Part shown: in pieces, positions 17,507 to 26,077 of the stretch
How positions within the stretch are numbered: position 1 is the first letter of the stretch
How the letters are laid out: each line of letters opens with the position of its first letter
Source: an uncultured Eubacteriales bacterium
GTDB taxonomy: Bacteria > Bacillota > Clostridia > Christensenellales > Aristaeellaceae
Assembly (NCBI GenBank): GCA_902764915.1
Contig: CACWXY010000007.1
Location: 1 to 64,000 of the forward strand
Direction: 5' to 3'
DNA length: 64,000 bases
The notes under the pieces: generated by a model
What the model was told of the DNA's origin: nothing
Seen by the model: only the letters and a program-made list of their open reading frames with translations
The model's database searches: none
Program-made: the position numbers and the translations under genes

Positions 17507-18400
17507 ATGACAACCAGTGAAAAACAGGATGCCATCAAGAAGTGGCGAGCTCTGGAAGCCATGCCCGTAGGTCATGATTTTGAAGTCTATCACCTGCTGG
17601 ATGAACACTACGAGCACAGTATTTTTCACAGTCATTCCTATTATGAATTCTATATTTTCCTGCACGGCAGTGTGGGAATCATGATCGAGGATCAGGAGTA
17701 CGATGTCTCCCCCTATGATTTTTTTCTGTTCCCGCCGGGCTACATGCATCGCAATCGCCCGCATGCCAGGGACAATCTGAATTATGAGCGTGCCTATTTT
17801 TATCTGACAGAAAACATGCTGCAGTCCATGGATTCTCAGGACTGCTCACTTTCCGGGATTATCGCAGGTGCCGTAAAGGAGCACCGTTTTCACTACCATC
17901 TGAGCCGCCAGACATGTGAAGAGCTGGTGCGACGTATGGACCGTATCATAGAAACCGAGGGCAGCACCAATCCGATTGATCTGTGCATCAACCGTGCGCG
18001 CATGATGATTCTGGTCGCTTCCCTCTGCGGGCAGATGCAGACAGATATCAGCCATGCCGGCGTACCTGTCAATTCCATCGCTGCCAGTGTGCTCCAGTAT
18101 CTCAATCAGCATCTGACAGAATCCGTTTCCCTGGATCAGCTGGCGGATATGTTCTTTGTCAACAAATACCATATGCTTCATGAGTTCAAGGAAAAGACCG
18201 GTACATCCATTCATCAGTATCTGCTGATGAAGCGGATTGTCTATGCGCAGATGCTGATGAAAAACGGGGCTTCCTCTGTTCAGGCGGCCCACGACAGCGG
18301 CTTTGAGGACTATACAGGTTTCTATCGTGCTTTCAAGAGCAGGACCGGCTATGCGCCGACCGAGTATATACGATACCTGGGAAGAACGGCGGATGACTGA
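17507..18400 (+). CDS. AraC-family transcriptional regulator
   Basis: A 297-residue regulator. The N-terminal cupin sensor contains FHSHSYYEFYIFLHG, and the C-terminal pair of helix-turn-helix motifs spans about residues 190-290 (SLDQLADMFFVNKYHML; AAHDSGFEDYTGFYRAFK). The ATG at 17507 has GGGGAGG upstream. It is divergent from the Lpl-type importer operon and is probably its sugar-responsive activator. Confidence 0.9.
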   Translation: MTTSEKQDAIKKWRALEAMPVGHDFEVYHLLDEHYEHSIFHSHSYYEFYIFLHGSVGIMIEDQEYDVSPYDFFLFPPGYMHRNRPHARDNLNYERAYFYLTENMLQSMDSQDCSLSGIIAGAVKEHRFHYHLSRQTCEELVRRMDRIIETEGSTNPIDLCINRARMMILVASLCGQMQTDISHAGVPVNSIAASVLQYLNQHLTESVSLDQLADMFFVNKYHMLHEFKEKTGTSIHQYLLMKRIVYAQMLMKNGASSVQAAHDSGFEDYTGFYRAFKSRTGYAPTEYIRYLGRTADD

Positions 18401-18513
18401 TGCCTGCAAATGTTTTATCATATTTTTCTGGTCGCACCCGCTCCATGGTACAATAAAACGCCTGACAGCGCCTGCTTCGGACAATGAATGCTTTTACCAG
18501 GAGGAATCTGTGC

Positions 18514-19074
18514 ATGCAGCGCATGCTTGTCATGTTTACTGTTCTTATGCTCCTTATCCCCTTTTCCGCGCTTTCTGATTCGTGGCTCATCGCTACGCCG
18601 GACGGTCCGACCTTTGGTGCCAGCAGCTGGTTTATGCGCACAACAGAGCGGATTGCGTCTATCGTCACCGGATGGGGCTATACCGCCAGTTCCCGGAATC
18701 AGACTACGCGCGACCTCGGGTTTATCAGCTTTGAAAGCCTGCCCCATCAGCCCTGCGGAATAGGCCTCGTCTTCCAGGATGCCTCCCAGCAGCCGCTGGC
18801 CATACTTCTGGAATACTCCAAAAGCCGCAGCACCTATGAAAACCTGTACAGTATGCTGCTGGAAGCTGATCCCGAGCCAGAATATATCATGAATCAGACC
18901 GGTGATGTACTTCGTTTCACGGTAGGCGAATACTTTTATGTGCTCATTGCCACCGGAAAGGATGCCTCAACTCCCCTCATGTATGCGCAGCTGGGACGTA
19001 CACCTTTCCGCCTGAGCATTATGAAAAAGACAAACAAGCATGATGTGGACATGATCTTTGATACGCTGAAATAG
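18514..19074 (+). CDS. Secreted protein of unknown function
   Basis: A 186-residue protein with a signal peptide (MQRMLVMFTVLMLLIPFSAL-S) and no lipobox. The ATG at 18514 has AGGAGG at the right distance. The mature part is mixed alpha/beta without a family I recognise; one stretch, FGASSWFMRTTERIASIVTG, is amphipathic. It is monocistronic, between the AraC gene and a convergent terminator. Confidence 0.7.
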   Translation: MQRMLVMFTVLMLLIPFSALSDSWLIATPDGPTFGASSWFMRTTERIASIVTGWGYTASSRNQTTRDLGFISFESLPHQPCGIGLVFQDASQQPLAILLEYSKSRSTYENLYSMLLEADPEPEYIMNQTGDVLRFTVGEYFYVLIATGKDASTPLMYAQLGRTPFRLSIMKKTNKHDVDMIFDTLK

Positions 19075-19181
19075 ACCCTGCTTTCATCCTCGGTCTTCCT
19101 GTCACAGAACGAAGGACAGAACATCCCGCCACGGCTGTCCTGCACACGAGTGACACATATCCTTACAGTCCCGGGCAGAAA

Positions 19182-19210
19182 AAAGCCACCGGATGCAAAC
19201 CGGTGGCTTT
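19182..19210. terminator. Bidirectional terminator between convergent genes
   Basis: Stem AAAGCCACCGG / CCGGTGGCTTT with a seven-base loop, and A/T runs on both sides. It serves the secreted protein (+) and the phosphoglucomutase (-). Confidence 0.85.
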
Positions 19211-19215
19211 CTTTG

Positions 19216-20937
19216 TCAGTCCAGAAGCTTTTCTGCATCCTGGCGCAGCACTTCGTTACGCTTTTCCGCTTCTTCCTTGGAAGGCGCATTCGTATTGATA
19301 TACAGCTTGATTTTGGGCTCTGTTCCGGATGGACGGATGCAGACCCAGTTTCCCTGCTCCAGTTCGTAGTAGAGCACGTCGGATTTGGGAAGTCCCGTAG
19401 GCTTGGAAACGCCGTTTTCGGTGCGTTCACCTGTCAGATAATCGCGTACAGCTGTCACCTGAAGCCCCGCTAGTGTCTTGGGCGGGCAGGCACGCAGCTG
19501 CTTCATGATCTCCTTCATGCGGGTAAGGCCGTCCATACCGGGCAGCGTCTTGGAAACCACTTTTTCCACATAGTACCCATACTCGGCAAAGATTTCCTGC
19601 ATCTTGTCATACAGCGTCTTGCCCTCGGCTTCACAGGCGCAGGCGGCTTCTGAAATAAGAAGCGACGCATTCACGCCGTCCTTGTCGCGCACGAAGGTGG
19701 AGGACAGGAAGCCATAGCTCTCTTCGAAGCCGAACAGGAAGGTGTGACTGCCATCATCCTGGAACTGCTGAATCTTTTCGCCGATAAACTTGAATCCGGT
19801 CAGGGTTTCAAACATATCCACGCCGCAGTGTTCGCAGATGCGATTGGCAAGGGATGTGGATACAATGGACTTGACCGCAGCGCCATTGGCGGGCAGGGTA
19901 CCCTGCTTTTTCTTTGTGGAAAGAATGTACTCCAGCAGCACGCAGCCGATCTGGTTACCAGTCAGAAGATGGAACACGCCGTCATGTCCACGCACAGCCA
20001 CGCCCAGCCGGTCACAGTCGGGATCCGTAGCAAAGATCACATTTGCGCCAACTTCATCTGCCAGTTTTTCGGCCAGAATAAAGGCAGTGGGGTCTTCCGG
20101 ATTGGGAACTTTCAGTGTGGAGAAGTTCGGATCCGGCAGTTCCTGTTCCTTGACAACAGCCACCTTGGTGATGCCGATTTCCCGAAGCATACGGCGGACC
20201 GGCACATTTCCGGAGCCATGCAGAGGCGTATAAACGATGGACAGCTTGCTGCCCTCTTCCTTGAGAAGCTGCGGCTGCACACACAGGGTCTTGATGTCTT
20301 CCATGTAATCATCGTCGACTTCCTTGTCACCGATGATGTGCAGAAGGCCCTTATCCAGTGCTTCCTTTTCGTCCATAGGCACAGCCTCTGTATAGCTGAG
20401 TTTCTGAATATACCCTGTCACGGCATCGGCTGCTTCCGGCCCCAGCTGCGCACCGTCATCGCCATAGACCTTATAGCCGTTGTACTGTGGCGGATTATGG
20501 CTCGCTGTCACAACCACGCCTGCGGCCGTATGCAGATGCCGTACCGCATAGGACAGAATCGGTACCGGACGAAGGGCATCAAAGAGATAGGCGGGAATGC
20601 CATGTGCACACAGGACAAGCGCGGTATCCTTGGCAAACTCAGCGGAAAACCGGCGGCTGTCATAGGCAATCGCCACACCACGCTGGGCGTTTTCCGGGTC
20701 CGTAAGCAGATACTGGGCCAGTCCCTTTGTCGCTCTGCGCACATTGTACTTGTTCATACGGTTGGTTCCGGCACCCAATACACCGCGCATACCGGCTGTA
20801 CCGAAAGACAGCCCCGTATAGAAACGGTCAAGGATTTCCTGTTCATTGCCGGCAATCGCTTCCAGATCCTCCCGCGTTTCCGGATCGGATGCAAAGTCCG
20901 CCAGCCACTGCTCGTAGAGCTTGTTGACATCCACCAT
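19216..20937 (-). CDS. Phosphoglucomutase / phosphomannomutase family
   Basis: A 573-residue phosphohexomutase interconverting glucose 1- and 6-phosphate, full length for the PgcA group. The phosphoserine loop TASHNPPQYNGYKVYG contains Ser146, the metal loop is DPDCDRLGV, and GFEESYG is the sugar-binding loop. RPSGTEPKIKLYI near the C-terminus binds phosphate. The ATG at 20937 follows GGAGGG. It would link glucose 1-phosphate from the GH13 phosphorylase to glycolysis and to dTDP-sugar precursors. Confidence 0.92.
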   Translation of the reverse strand: MVDVNKLYEQWLADFASDPETREDLEAIAGNEQEILDRFYTGLSFGTAGMRGVLGAGTNRMNKYNVRRATKGLAQYLLTDPENAQRGVAIAYDSRRFSAEFAKDTALVLCAHGIPAYLFDALRPVPILSYAVRHLHTAAGVVVTASHNPPQYNGYKVYGDDGAQLGPEAADAVTGYIQKLSYTEAVPMDEKEALDKGLLHIIGDKEVDDDYMEDIKTLCVQPQLLKEEGSKLSIVYTPLHGSGNVPVRRMLREIGITKVAVVKEQELPDPNFSTLKVPNPEDPTAFILAEKLADEVGANVIFATDPDCDRLGVAVRGHDGVFHLLTGNQIGCVLLEYILSTKKKQGTLPANGAAVKSIVSTSLANRICEHCGVDMFETLTGFKFIGEKIQQFQDDGSHTFLFGFEESYGFLSSTFVRDKDGVNASLLISEAACACEAEGKTLYDKMQEIFAEYGYYVEKVVSKTLPGMDGLTRMKEIMKQLRACPPKTLAGLQVTAVRDYLTGERTENGVSKPTGLPKSDVLYYELEQGNWVCIRPSGTEPKIKLYINTNAPSKEEAEKRNEVLRQDAEKLLD

Positions 20938-20989
20938 GTTCCATCCCTCCAACAATTGTTTGTTTATTCGATGACACGAGCGTTCTGTT

Positions 20990-22234
20990 TTACTGAACGC
21001 TTCCGTGGCATTTTCCGTAGATTCGCCCCGATCCGCAGGGGCACAGCCTTCGGTATCGCAGCTGCACCGGCATCTGTGCTCTTTCCCTTTCCCGATCGGT
21101 TTTCTCAACCAGCATTCTTCCCAGACGCATGTCCTGCCGGCTCCATCCGGCATAGATCCACCGGGGAAGTACATCCTCCAGCCTGTCAAGGATATCCCGG
21201 ACCTGCTTTTTCTGTGTATCCTCCAGGCACTTCATGACCGGTGTATCTTCAAACGCGCACCGCAGCGAAGAAGTGTCCAGTCCGGCTGCAACCATATTCT
21301 CCAGCAGATGAAGAAAGCGATGCGTGCCAAATAAAGGCAGCTGGCAGGATATCGCTGTCAGATATGAAGAGCCGTCGGCCTCCTCAAAAAACGTTTTCCA
21401 TGGTGCTATGCCCGGATGCAGAATCTCCAGGATGGCCCCGTACAGCACCTGATTCATGGAAATTCCCAGCAGTTCACGGGTGGTCGCCAGTTCCAGCGGC
21501 ATGTTCACCGGAAGAATCCGGCGCCACGATGCACTGCGTGCAAAGCTGCAGTCCGTCGCTTCTGTCTGCAGTGGAACCGGACGCAGCCAGCGGCTGCCAT
21601 TCAGAGAGGGAATCACAGCCCGCATGCCGCGGCGCCAGATCAGTGCCGAGATTACACTCATCTCCGCACCGTCCGCCAGTTCCTGCTCCATGCCCATCTC
21701 ATGCATCAGGTTCTCCACGATCTGTACCATCACATCGGCCTGCGTCGGTCCATGAATCATGAGATAGCCGTGTACCAGACCGAAAAGATGGTCTGCAAAT
21801 TCCAATGCATCCTTTTCCCTGTCGTCAATGTCCACTGCCAGGCAGACCGCCTCCCGGTAGCATGCAAACGCAGTATCCAGCGGTCCCCTTGCCTGTTTTT
21901 TCGCCAGTCCGATATCGGCCAGCTCATACATTGCCTGAGCAAGACCCTCATCCATTTCCGCCGTTGTAAGCTCGCCAATCTTCTGCGCCAGACATTCCTT
22001 CAGTATCATGGAATGCGCATAGCCCAGCATGGCATGCACATCATGCGCGGACGGATGAAGCAGTTTCTGTATGATCTTCTTCTTCAGCTGTTCATCGGTC
22101 TGTGGAAAGGAAGAATGATAGATATGATAGCGCTGCGCCAGGTGCAGTATGCGCTCATGATTCATCTCCTCAAAGGATTCGCGGACGGAAGGCAGAGATT
22201 CAAAGAGCCGTTTCAGCGTCGATTTTTTCCCCAT
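20990..22234 (-). CDS. SEC-C motif protein of unknown function
   Basis: A 414-residue protein, mostly alpha-helical, ending in a SEC-C zinc motif: CPC at 398-400 and CH at 409-410 (LCPCGSGRIYGKCHG). Such tails occur on SecA and on many uncharacterised proteins, where they bind zinc and sometimes ribosomes or nucleic acid. The start at 22234 has GGGAGGA nine bases upstream. It precedes the phosphoglucomutase by 52 bases. The body is not recognised. Confidence 0.75.
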   Translation of the reverse strand: MGKKSTLKRLFESLPSVRESFEEMNHERILHLAQRYHIYHSSFPQTDEQLKKKIIQKLLHPSAHDVHAMLGYAHSMILKECLAQKIGELTTAEMDEGLAQAMYELADIGLAKKQARGPLDTAFACYREAVCLAVDIDDREKDALEFADHLFGLVHGYLMIHGPTQADVMVQIVENLMHEMGMEQELADGAEMSVISALIWRRGMRAVIPSLNGSRWLRPVPLQTEATDCSFARSASWRRILPVNMPLELATTRELLGISMNQVLYGAILEILHPGIAPWKTFFEEADGSSYLTAISCQLPLFGTHRFLHLLENMVAAGLDTSSLRCAFEDTPVMKCLEDTQKKQVRDILDRLEDVLPRWIYAGWSRQDMRLGRMLVEKTDRERERAQMPVQLRYRRLCPCGSGRIYGKCHGSVQ

Positions 22235-22433
22235 CAGATGCTGTCCTCCCTTCTTCCTTTTCCTGCAGTCCGCTGATGCAATCTTATTTTCTTATTATGC
22301 ATTTTCATCAGTTTCCGTCAAGAACGCATCCTGAGCGTCTGGAAAAATCCTTTCACATATAGTCAAACCGAGACTGATATGGTAGAATCCTGTGCTCTCG
22401 TTTATTCACTGTATGATTATAGAAAGGTTTTGC

Positions 22434-23771
22434 ATGACGTTTAATGATCTTCCCCTGCTGTCTCCGCTGCAGCGCAGTGTCAGACAGGCAGGTTATGTCA
22501 CTCCTACCCCCATTCAGTCCAGTGCCATTCCTGTGGTGCTGGATGGAAACGACCTTCTCGCTACTGCGCAGACCGGCACCGGAAAAACAGCTGCCTTTGC
22601 GCTTCCGATTCTTCAGCGCCTCTCCCAGTCCCATCAGGGAACCGGCATCCGCTGCCTGGTTCTGACGCCAACCCGGGAACTGGCACAGCAGATCTATGAT
22701 AATTTCGTGCTCTATGGCGCGCATCTTCCGCTGCAGACTGTCGTGATCTATGGCGGTGTCAGCCAGGTTCCCCAGGTAGAAGCCCTGCACAAGGGCTGTG
22801 ATATTCTCATCGCCTGTCCCGGACGTCTCAATGATCTGATCAGCCAGGGAGAGATTTCCCTGCAGAATATCCGTATCTTTGTCTTGGATGAAGCAGACCG
22901 TATGCTGGACATGGGGTTTATCCATGATGTGCGCAGAATCACTGCCCAGCTCCCTGAAAAGCACCAGTCACTGCTCTTTTCCGCCACCATGCCCAGAGAA
23001 GTCGAAGAGCTTGCCAAGGATCTGCTGCGCAACCCCCGGGAAATCCATGTTGATCCTGTCTCCTCCCCGGCCAGAGATGTGGCCCAGTGCCTATACTACG
23101 TTGACAAGGCAAACAAAAGACATCTTCTGGCCTATATTCTCTCCCAGCCAGAGGTTGAAAACGCACTGGTGTTCTGCCGGACCAAGCATGGCTGCGACCG
23201 TATTGTCCGTGACCTGAAGAAGAAAGGCATCGAAGCCGTTGCCATCCATGGAGACAAATCCCAAGGCGCACGCCAGACAGCACTGACCCGCTTCAAAACC
23301 GGTGACTGCCGATTCATGATTGCTACCGATATTGCCGCCCGCGGACTGGATATTGAAGGGCTTTCCCATGTCATTAATTTTGACGTGCCCAATGAACCCG
23401 AAAGCTATATTCACCGCATAGGGCGCACCGGCCGCGCAGGCCACACGGGCAATGCCATCACTTTCTGCTGCATTGACGAGGTCAAGCAGCTGGGCCAGGT
23501 GGAAAAACTTCTGGGATTCCGTCTTCCCGAAAAGCAGAGCGACTGGCCAATGGAGATTACCACGCCTACCGAAAAAAAACCGCTTTCCCAGGCCATGCAG
23601 CCCCTGCGCCTCAATAATCAGGGGCAGCCGCTCCCGCCCAAAGGCTATGGTCGGAAAGTACCGCACGAGCATATTACTGTCAGCAAAGGCGGACATACCC
23701 GGACGCCATCCCGCCCCGGACTCTCCAAGCCTGTCCAGCGCATCAACCGGCGCAAAGGCAGCGGCACATAA
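22434..23771 (+). CDS. DEAD-box ATP-dependent RNA helicase (RhlE type)
   Basis: A 445-residue helicase with all motifs: Q motif (PTPIQ), Walker A AQTGTGKT (45-52), PTRELAQQ, DEAD (152-155), SAT (183-185), ARGLD and HRIGRTGRAG. The C-terminal tail of about 70 residues is basic and glycine-rich, fitting an RNA-binding extension. The ATG at 22434 follows GAAAGG. A TAGAAT -10 with a weak -35 lies at about 22361-22389. It acts in RNA unwinding or ribosome assembly. Confidence 0.93.
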   Translation: MTFNDLPLLSPLQRSVRQAGYVTPTPIQSSAIPVVLDGNDLLATAQTGTGKTAAFALPILQRLSQSHQGTGIRCLVLTPTRELAQQIYDNFVLYGAHLPLQTVVIYGGVSQVPQVEALHKGCDILIACPGRLNDLISQGEISLQNIRIFVLDEADRMLDMGFIHDVRRITAQLPEKHQSLLFSATMPREVEELAKDLLRNPREIHVDPVSSPARDVAQCLYYVDKANKRHLLAYILSQPEVENALVFCRTKHGCDRIVRDLKKKGIEAVAIHGDKSQGARQTALTRFKTGDCRFMIATDIAARGLDIEGLSHVINFDVPNEPESYIHRIGRTGRAGHTGNAITFCCIDEVKQLGQVEKLLGFRLPEKQSDWPMEITTPTEKKPLSQAMQPLRLNNQGQPLPPKGYGRKVPHEHITVSKGGHTRTPSRPGLSKPVQRINRRKGSGT

Positions 23772-23773
23772 GG

Positions 23774-23801
23774 AAAAAGCACAGCGCATGCTGTGCTTTT
23801 T
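23774..23801 (+). terminator. Terminator of the helicase gene
   Basis: Stem AAAAAGCACAGC / GCTGTGCTTTTT with loop GCAT; works in either direction. Confidence 0.9.
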
Positions 23802-24504
23802 CCTTGCATCATCTGAAGAAGCCGTCTCTATGACGCATCTGCTGGCAGTGTAACCCGAAACAGTGGTTGGCAAACCTGAACCCGGACGCCAGAGAAAGCA
23901 TGGTCATTTCCACGGTGCGCTTCCCGATCCGGGGTTCTCCCCGACAGGCATTCTTCCAGTCTTTCGCCATTACCTCCGTTTTTTCGGAGGCATAAGGCGC
24001 TGCCACGCTGCCGCGGCCAAGGGCGGCATTGCCGCTGTACACATTGGACGAGATAAGCATGTGCCGGGACAGAAAGCGAATCTGCCTGTCCGGACAATGC
24101 TCGCCTGCGGCCGCTTATGGAGATGCAGGTGCAGAGCAACCTGACTGCAGCTGAGACGGTGTTCCGTCAGCGATGCATGACACATAGGCATATGCCGGAA
24201 TGGCTCTGTGCTTTTCAGTTGTGCTTCCAGCCACTCGATCTGCCGAAAAGCGGAACCGTCTCCGTTCCGTCATGCACTGCAGTCCGATTAAATCAAGCTG
24301 CCCGACAGAAGCTGTGCACGCCCGATGATGCAGATACCCATTCTCCCCGCTTTTATGTGAAGTGCTTTCTGAAAAACCGCATAACGCCTGTCTCCACACG
24401 CTCCCAGCCCGGGCCGCATACGAAATATCAAGGTTTCCAATGTCTGGAAACAGAATACGATCCGGCGCCGCTTCCTGTATGCGCTCCTTCTCAGATCGGT
24501 CCTT
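23802..24504. other. Gene-poor region with coding-like minus-strand fragments
   Basis: No intact gene is seen in about 700 bases. The minus strand carries open segments in different frames: one from about 24480 to 24115, another from about 24114 to 23809 (in-frame ATG at 24060) with GC-rich third positions and a stop just before the terminator hairpin. These may be remains of a gene that followed the aminopeptidase. I recognise no family. Confidence 0.35.
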
Positions 24505-25809
24505 TCATGATCCCAGGATCTGCATTTCGCCATCCGCCAGAGTCCGGTAGCGCCTTGTATAGAAGGTCTGCATGGCCAGGATCATGGCATCCAGATCCCT
24601 GCTTCCTGCTGTCTCAAAGCTCGAGTGCATGGAAAGCTGCGCAAGACCGATATCCAGCGTAGGAACAGATATATGACTGGCACTGAGATTGCCCAGGGTG
24701 GAACCACCGCGCATGTCAGAGCGATTGGCAAAGTGCTGCACCGGTACACCCGCTTCGCGGCACACATCCACGAACAGCGCCTGGGAGACGGCATCGGTCG
24801 TGTACTTCTGGTTTGCGCTGTGCTTGATCACCACACCTTCGTTCATAAACACCTGGTTTTCCGGATCCGCATACTCTGGATGGTTCGGATGCGTCGCGTG
24901 CGCATTGTCAGCCGAGACCATAAAGCTGCGGCTGAGCATGGCCGGGAGATCTCCCGCATCAATTCCCAGCCCTCCTGCAATCCGTGAAAGCACGTCTGAA
25001 AGGAAGCTGGCATTGGCCCCCTGGCGGGTCGTGCTCCCCACTTCCTCGTTGTCAAAGATCGCACACACCAGTACCTGATCCTTGTTTCTGGCTTCGCGTA
25101 TTGCCTCAAGGCTTGCAAAAGCGCACTCCAGATTGTCAATCCGGGGAGAAGAGAAAAACTCCTGTTCCATGCCCCAGAGCACGCCTGGCATGCAGTTATA
25201 CAGAAACAGATCGTGTCCCAGAATATCATCCTCTGCACAACCTGCCTGCTCTGCCACCTTTTCCAGGAACTTCCCTCTGGCATGCCCGTCGCCCCACAGC
25301 GGCACCATATCCTTGTGCATTTCATACTTGAAGCCGTCATTCACGTTCCGGTTCATATGAATGGCCACATGTGGAATGACAGCCGTCACATCCTTCATGT
25401 CCACCAGGCGGGAGACAAGACGACCATCGTCACGCACGACCACACGTCCGGCTACTGACAGCGGGCGGTCCATCCAGGAAGCCATGATCATCCCACCGTA
25501 TGCCTCGGTATCCAGCCGTGCATATCTCCCCTGTACTTCCGTCTCAGCATGCTCCTTGATCTTGAACATGGGCGAGTCCGAATGACTGGCCACCATCTGA
25601 AAGCTGACCGGCGCATTTTCCGGAATCACAAAAGCAATCAGGCTGGAACCATTGCGCGTCACCACATACCTTCCACCCGGCTCCAGCTTCCATTTCCGGC
25701 ATTCTTCCAGAAGCGTAAAGCCTTCCAGTCTCCTGATTCCTTCCCGGATCGCGTGAAAACTGGTCGGTGCACTTTCTATAAATCGCAGCAGTTCCTCTAT
25801 TTTCTGCAT
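24505..25809 (-). CDS. M18-family aminopeptidase
   Basis: A 434-residue zinc aminopeptidase (aspartyl aminopeptidase/ApeB type). Metal-site motifs are HSDSP (His76), FDNEEVGS and SMHSSFETAG near the C-terminus. It removes N-terminal acidic or neutral residues from peptides in the cytoplasm. The ATG at 25809 lies after AGGAAAGGAG. It is divergent from the ABC-F gene and alone in its transcription unit. Confidence 0.92.
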   Translation of the reverse strand: MQKIEELLRFIESAPTSFHAIREGIRRLEGFTLLEECRKWKLEPGGRYVVTRNGSSLIAFVIPENAPVSFQMVASHSDSPMFKIKEHAETEVQGRYARLDTEAYGGMIMASWMDRPLSVAGRVVVRDDGRLVSRLVDMKDVTAVIPHVAIHMNRNVNDGFKYEMHKDMVPLWGDGHARGKFLEKVAEQAGCAEDDILGHDLFLYNCMPGVLWGMEQEFFSSPRIDNLECAFASLEAIREARNKDQVLVCAIFDNEEVGSTTRQGANASFLSDVLSRIAGGLGIDAGDLPAMLSRSFMVSADNAHATHPNHPEYADPENQVFMNEGVVIKHSANQKYTTDAVSQALFVDVCREAGVPVQHFANRSDMRGGSTLGNLSASHISVPTLDIGLAQLSMHSSFETAGSRDLDAMILAMQTFYTRRYRTLADGEMQILGS

Positions 25810-25879
25810 AACAAAAAAACTCCTTTCCCTGTTCCTGAGGCATTATAGCATTCCTGTGCGTTCCCTGCCATTCCCGCTC

Positions 25880-25908
25880 TTGACAAACATGCACACTTCC
25901 TGTACCTT
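25880..25908 (+). promoter_or_regulatory. Promoter of the ABC-F gene
   Basis: -35 TTGACA (25880-25885), 17-base spacer, -10 TACCTT (25903-25908). It implies a leader of about 160 bases before the ABC-F start. Confidence 0.65.
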
Positions 25909-25940
25909 ATTCGCATCAAATGACAGAAAGGGGCGGAGCG

Positions 25941-25952
25941 ATGCGCAACTGA
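25941..25952 (+). other. Tripeptide upstream ORF (Met-Arg-Asn)
   Basis: ATG CGC AAC TGA preceded by a GGGGCGGAG-type ribosome site. Very short leaders of this kind precede several antibiotic-responsive ABC-F genes. A second candidate leader begins at 26010 and overlaps the ABC-F start in another frame. Confidence 0.4.
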
Positions 25953-25978
25953 TTTCCTCGCAGATGATCTGAAGTATG

Positions 25979-26056
25979 CCGCCGGAAACGGTGGTCTTTT
26001 AGGGCGTCTATGAGGAAGGGCTGCGTACGCACCCGCTTTTTTGCGTGCGCTCTTTT
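25979..26056 (+). promoter_or_regulatory. Candidate attenuator in the ABC-F leader
   Basis: Two hairpins: CCGCCG-GAAA-CGGTGG (25979-25994) followed by TCTTTT, and GCGTACGCA / TGCGTGCGC (26023-26050) followed by TCTTTT. The second ends 12 bases before the ABC-F ribosome site, which suits a terminator that must be disrupted for expression. Confidence 0.5.
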
Positions 26057-26077
26057 CCTCAGCCCGGAAGGAGCTGT

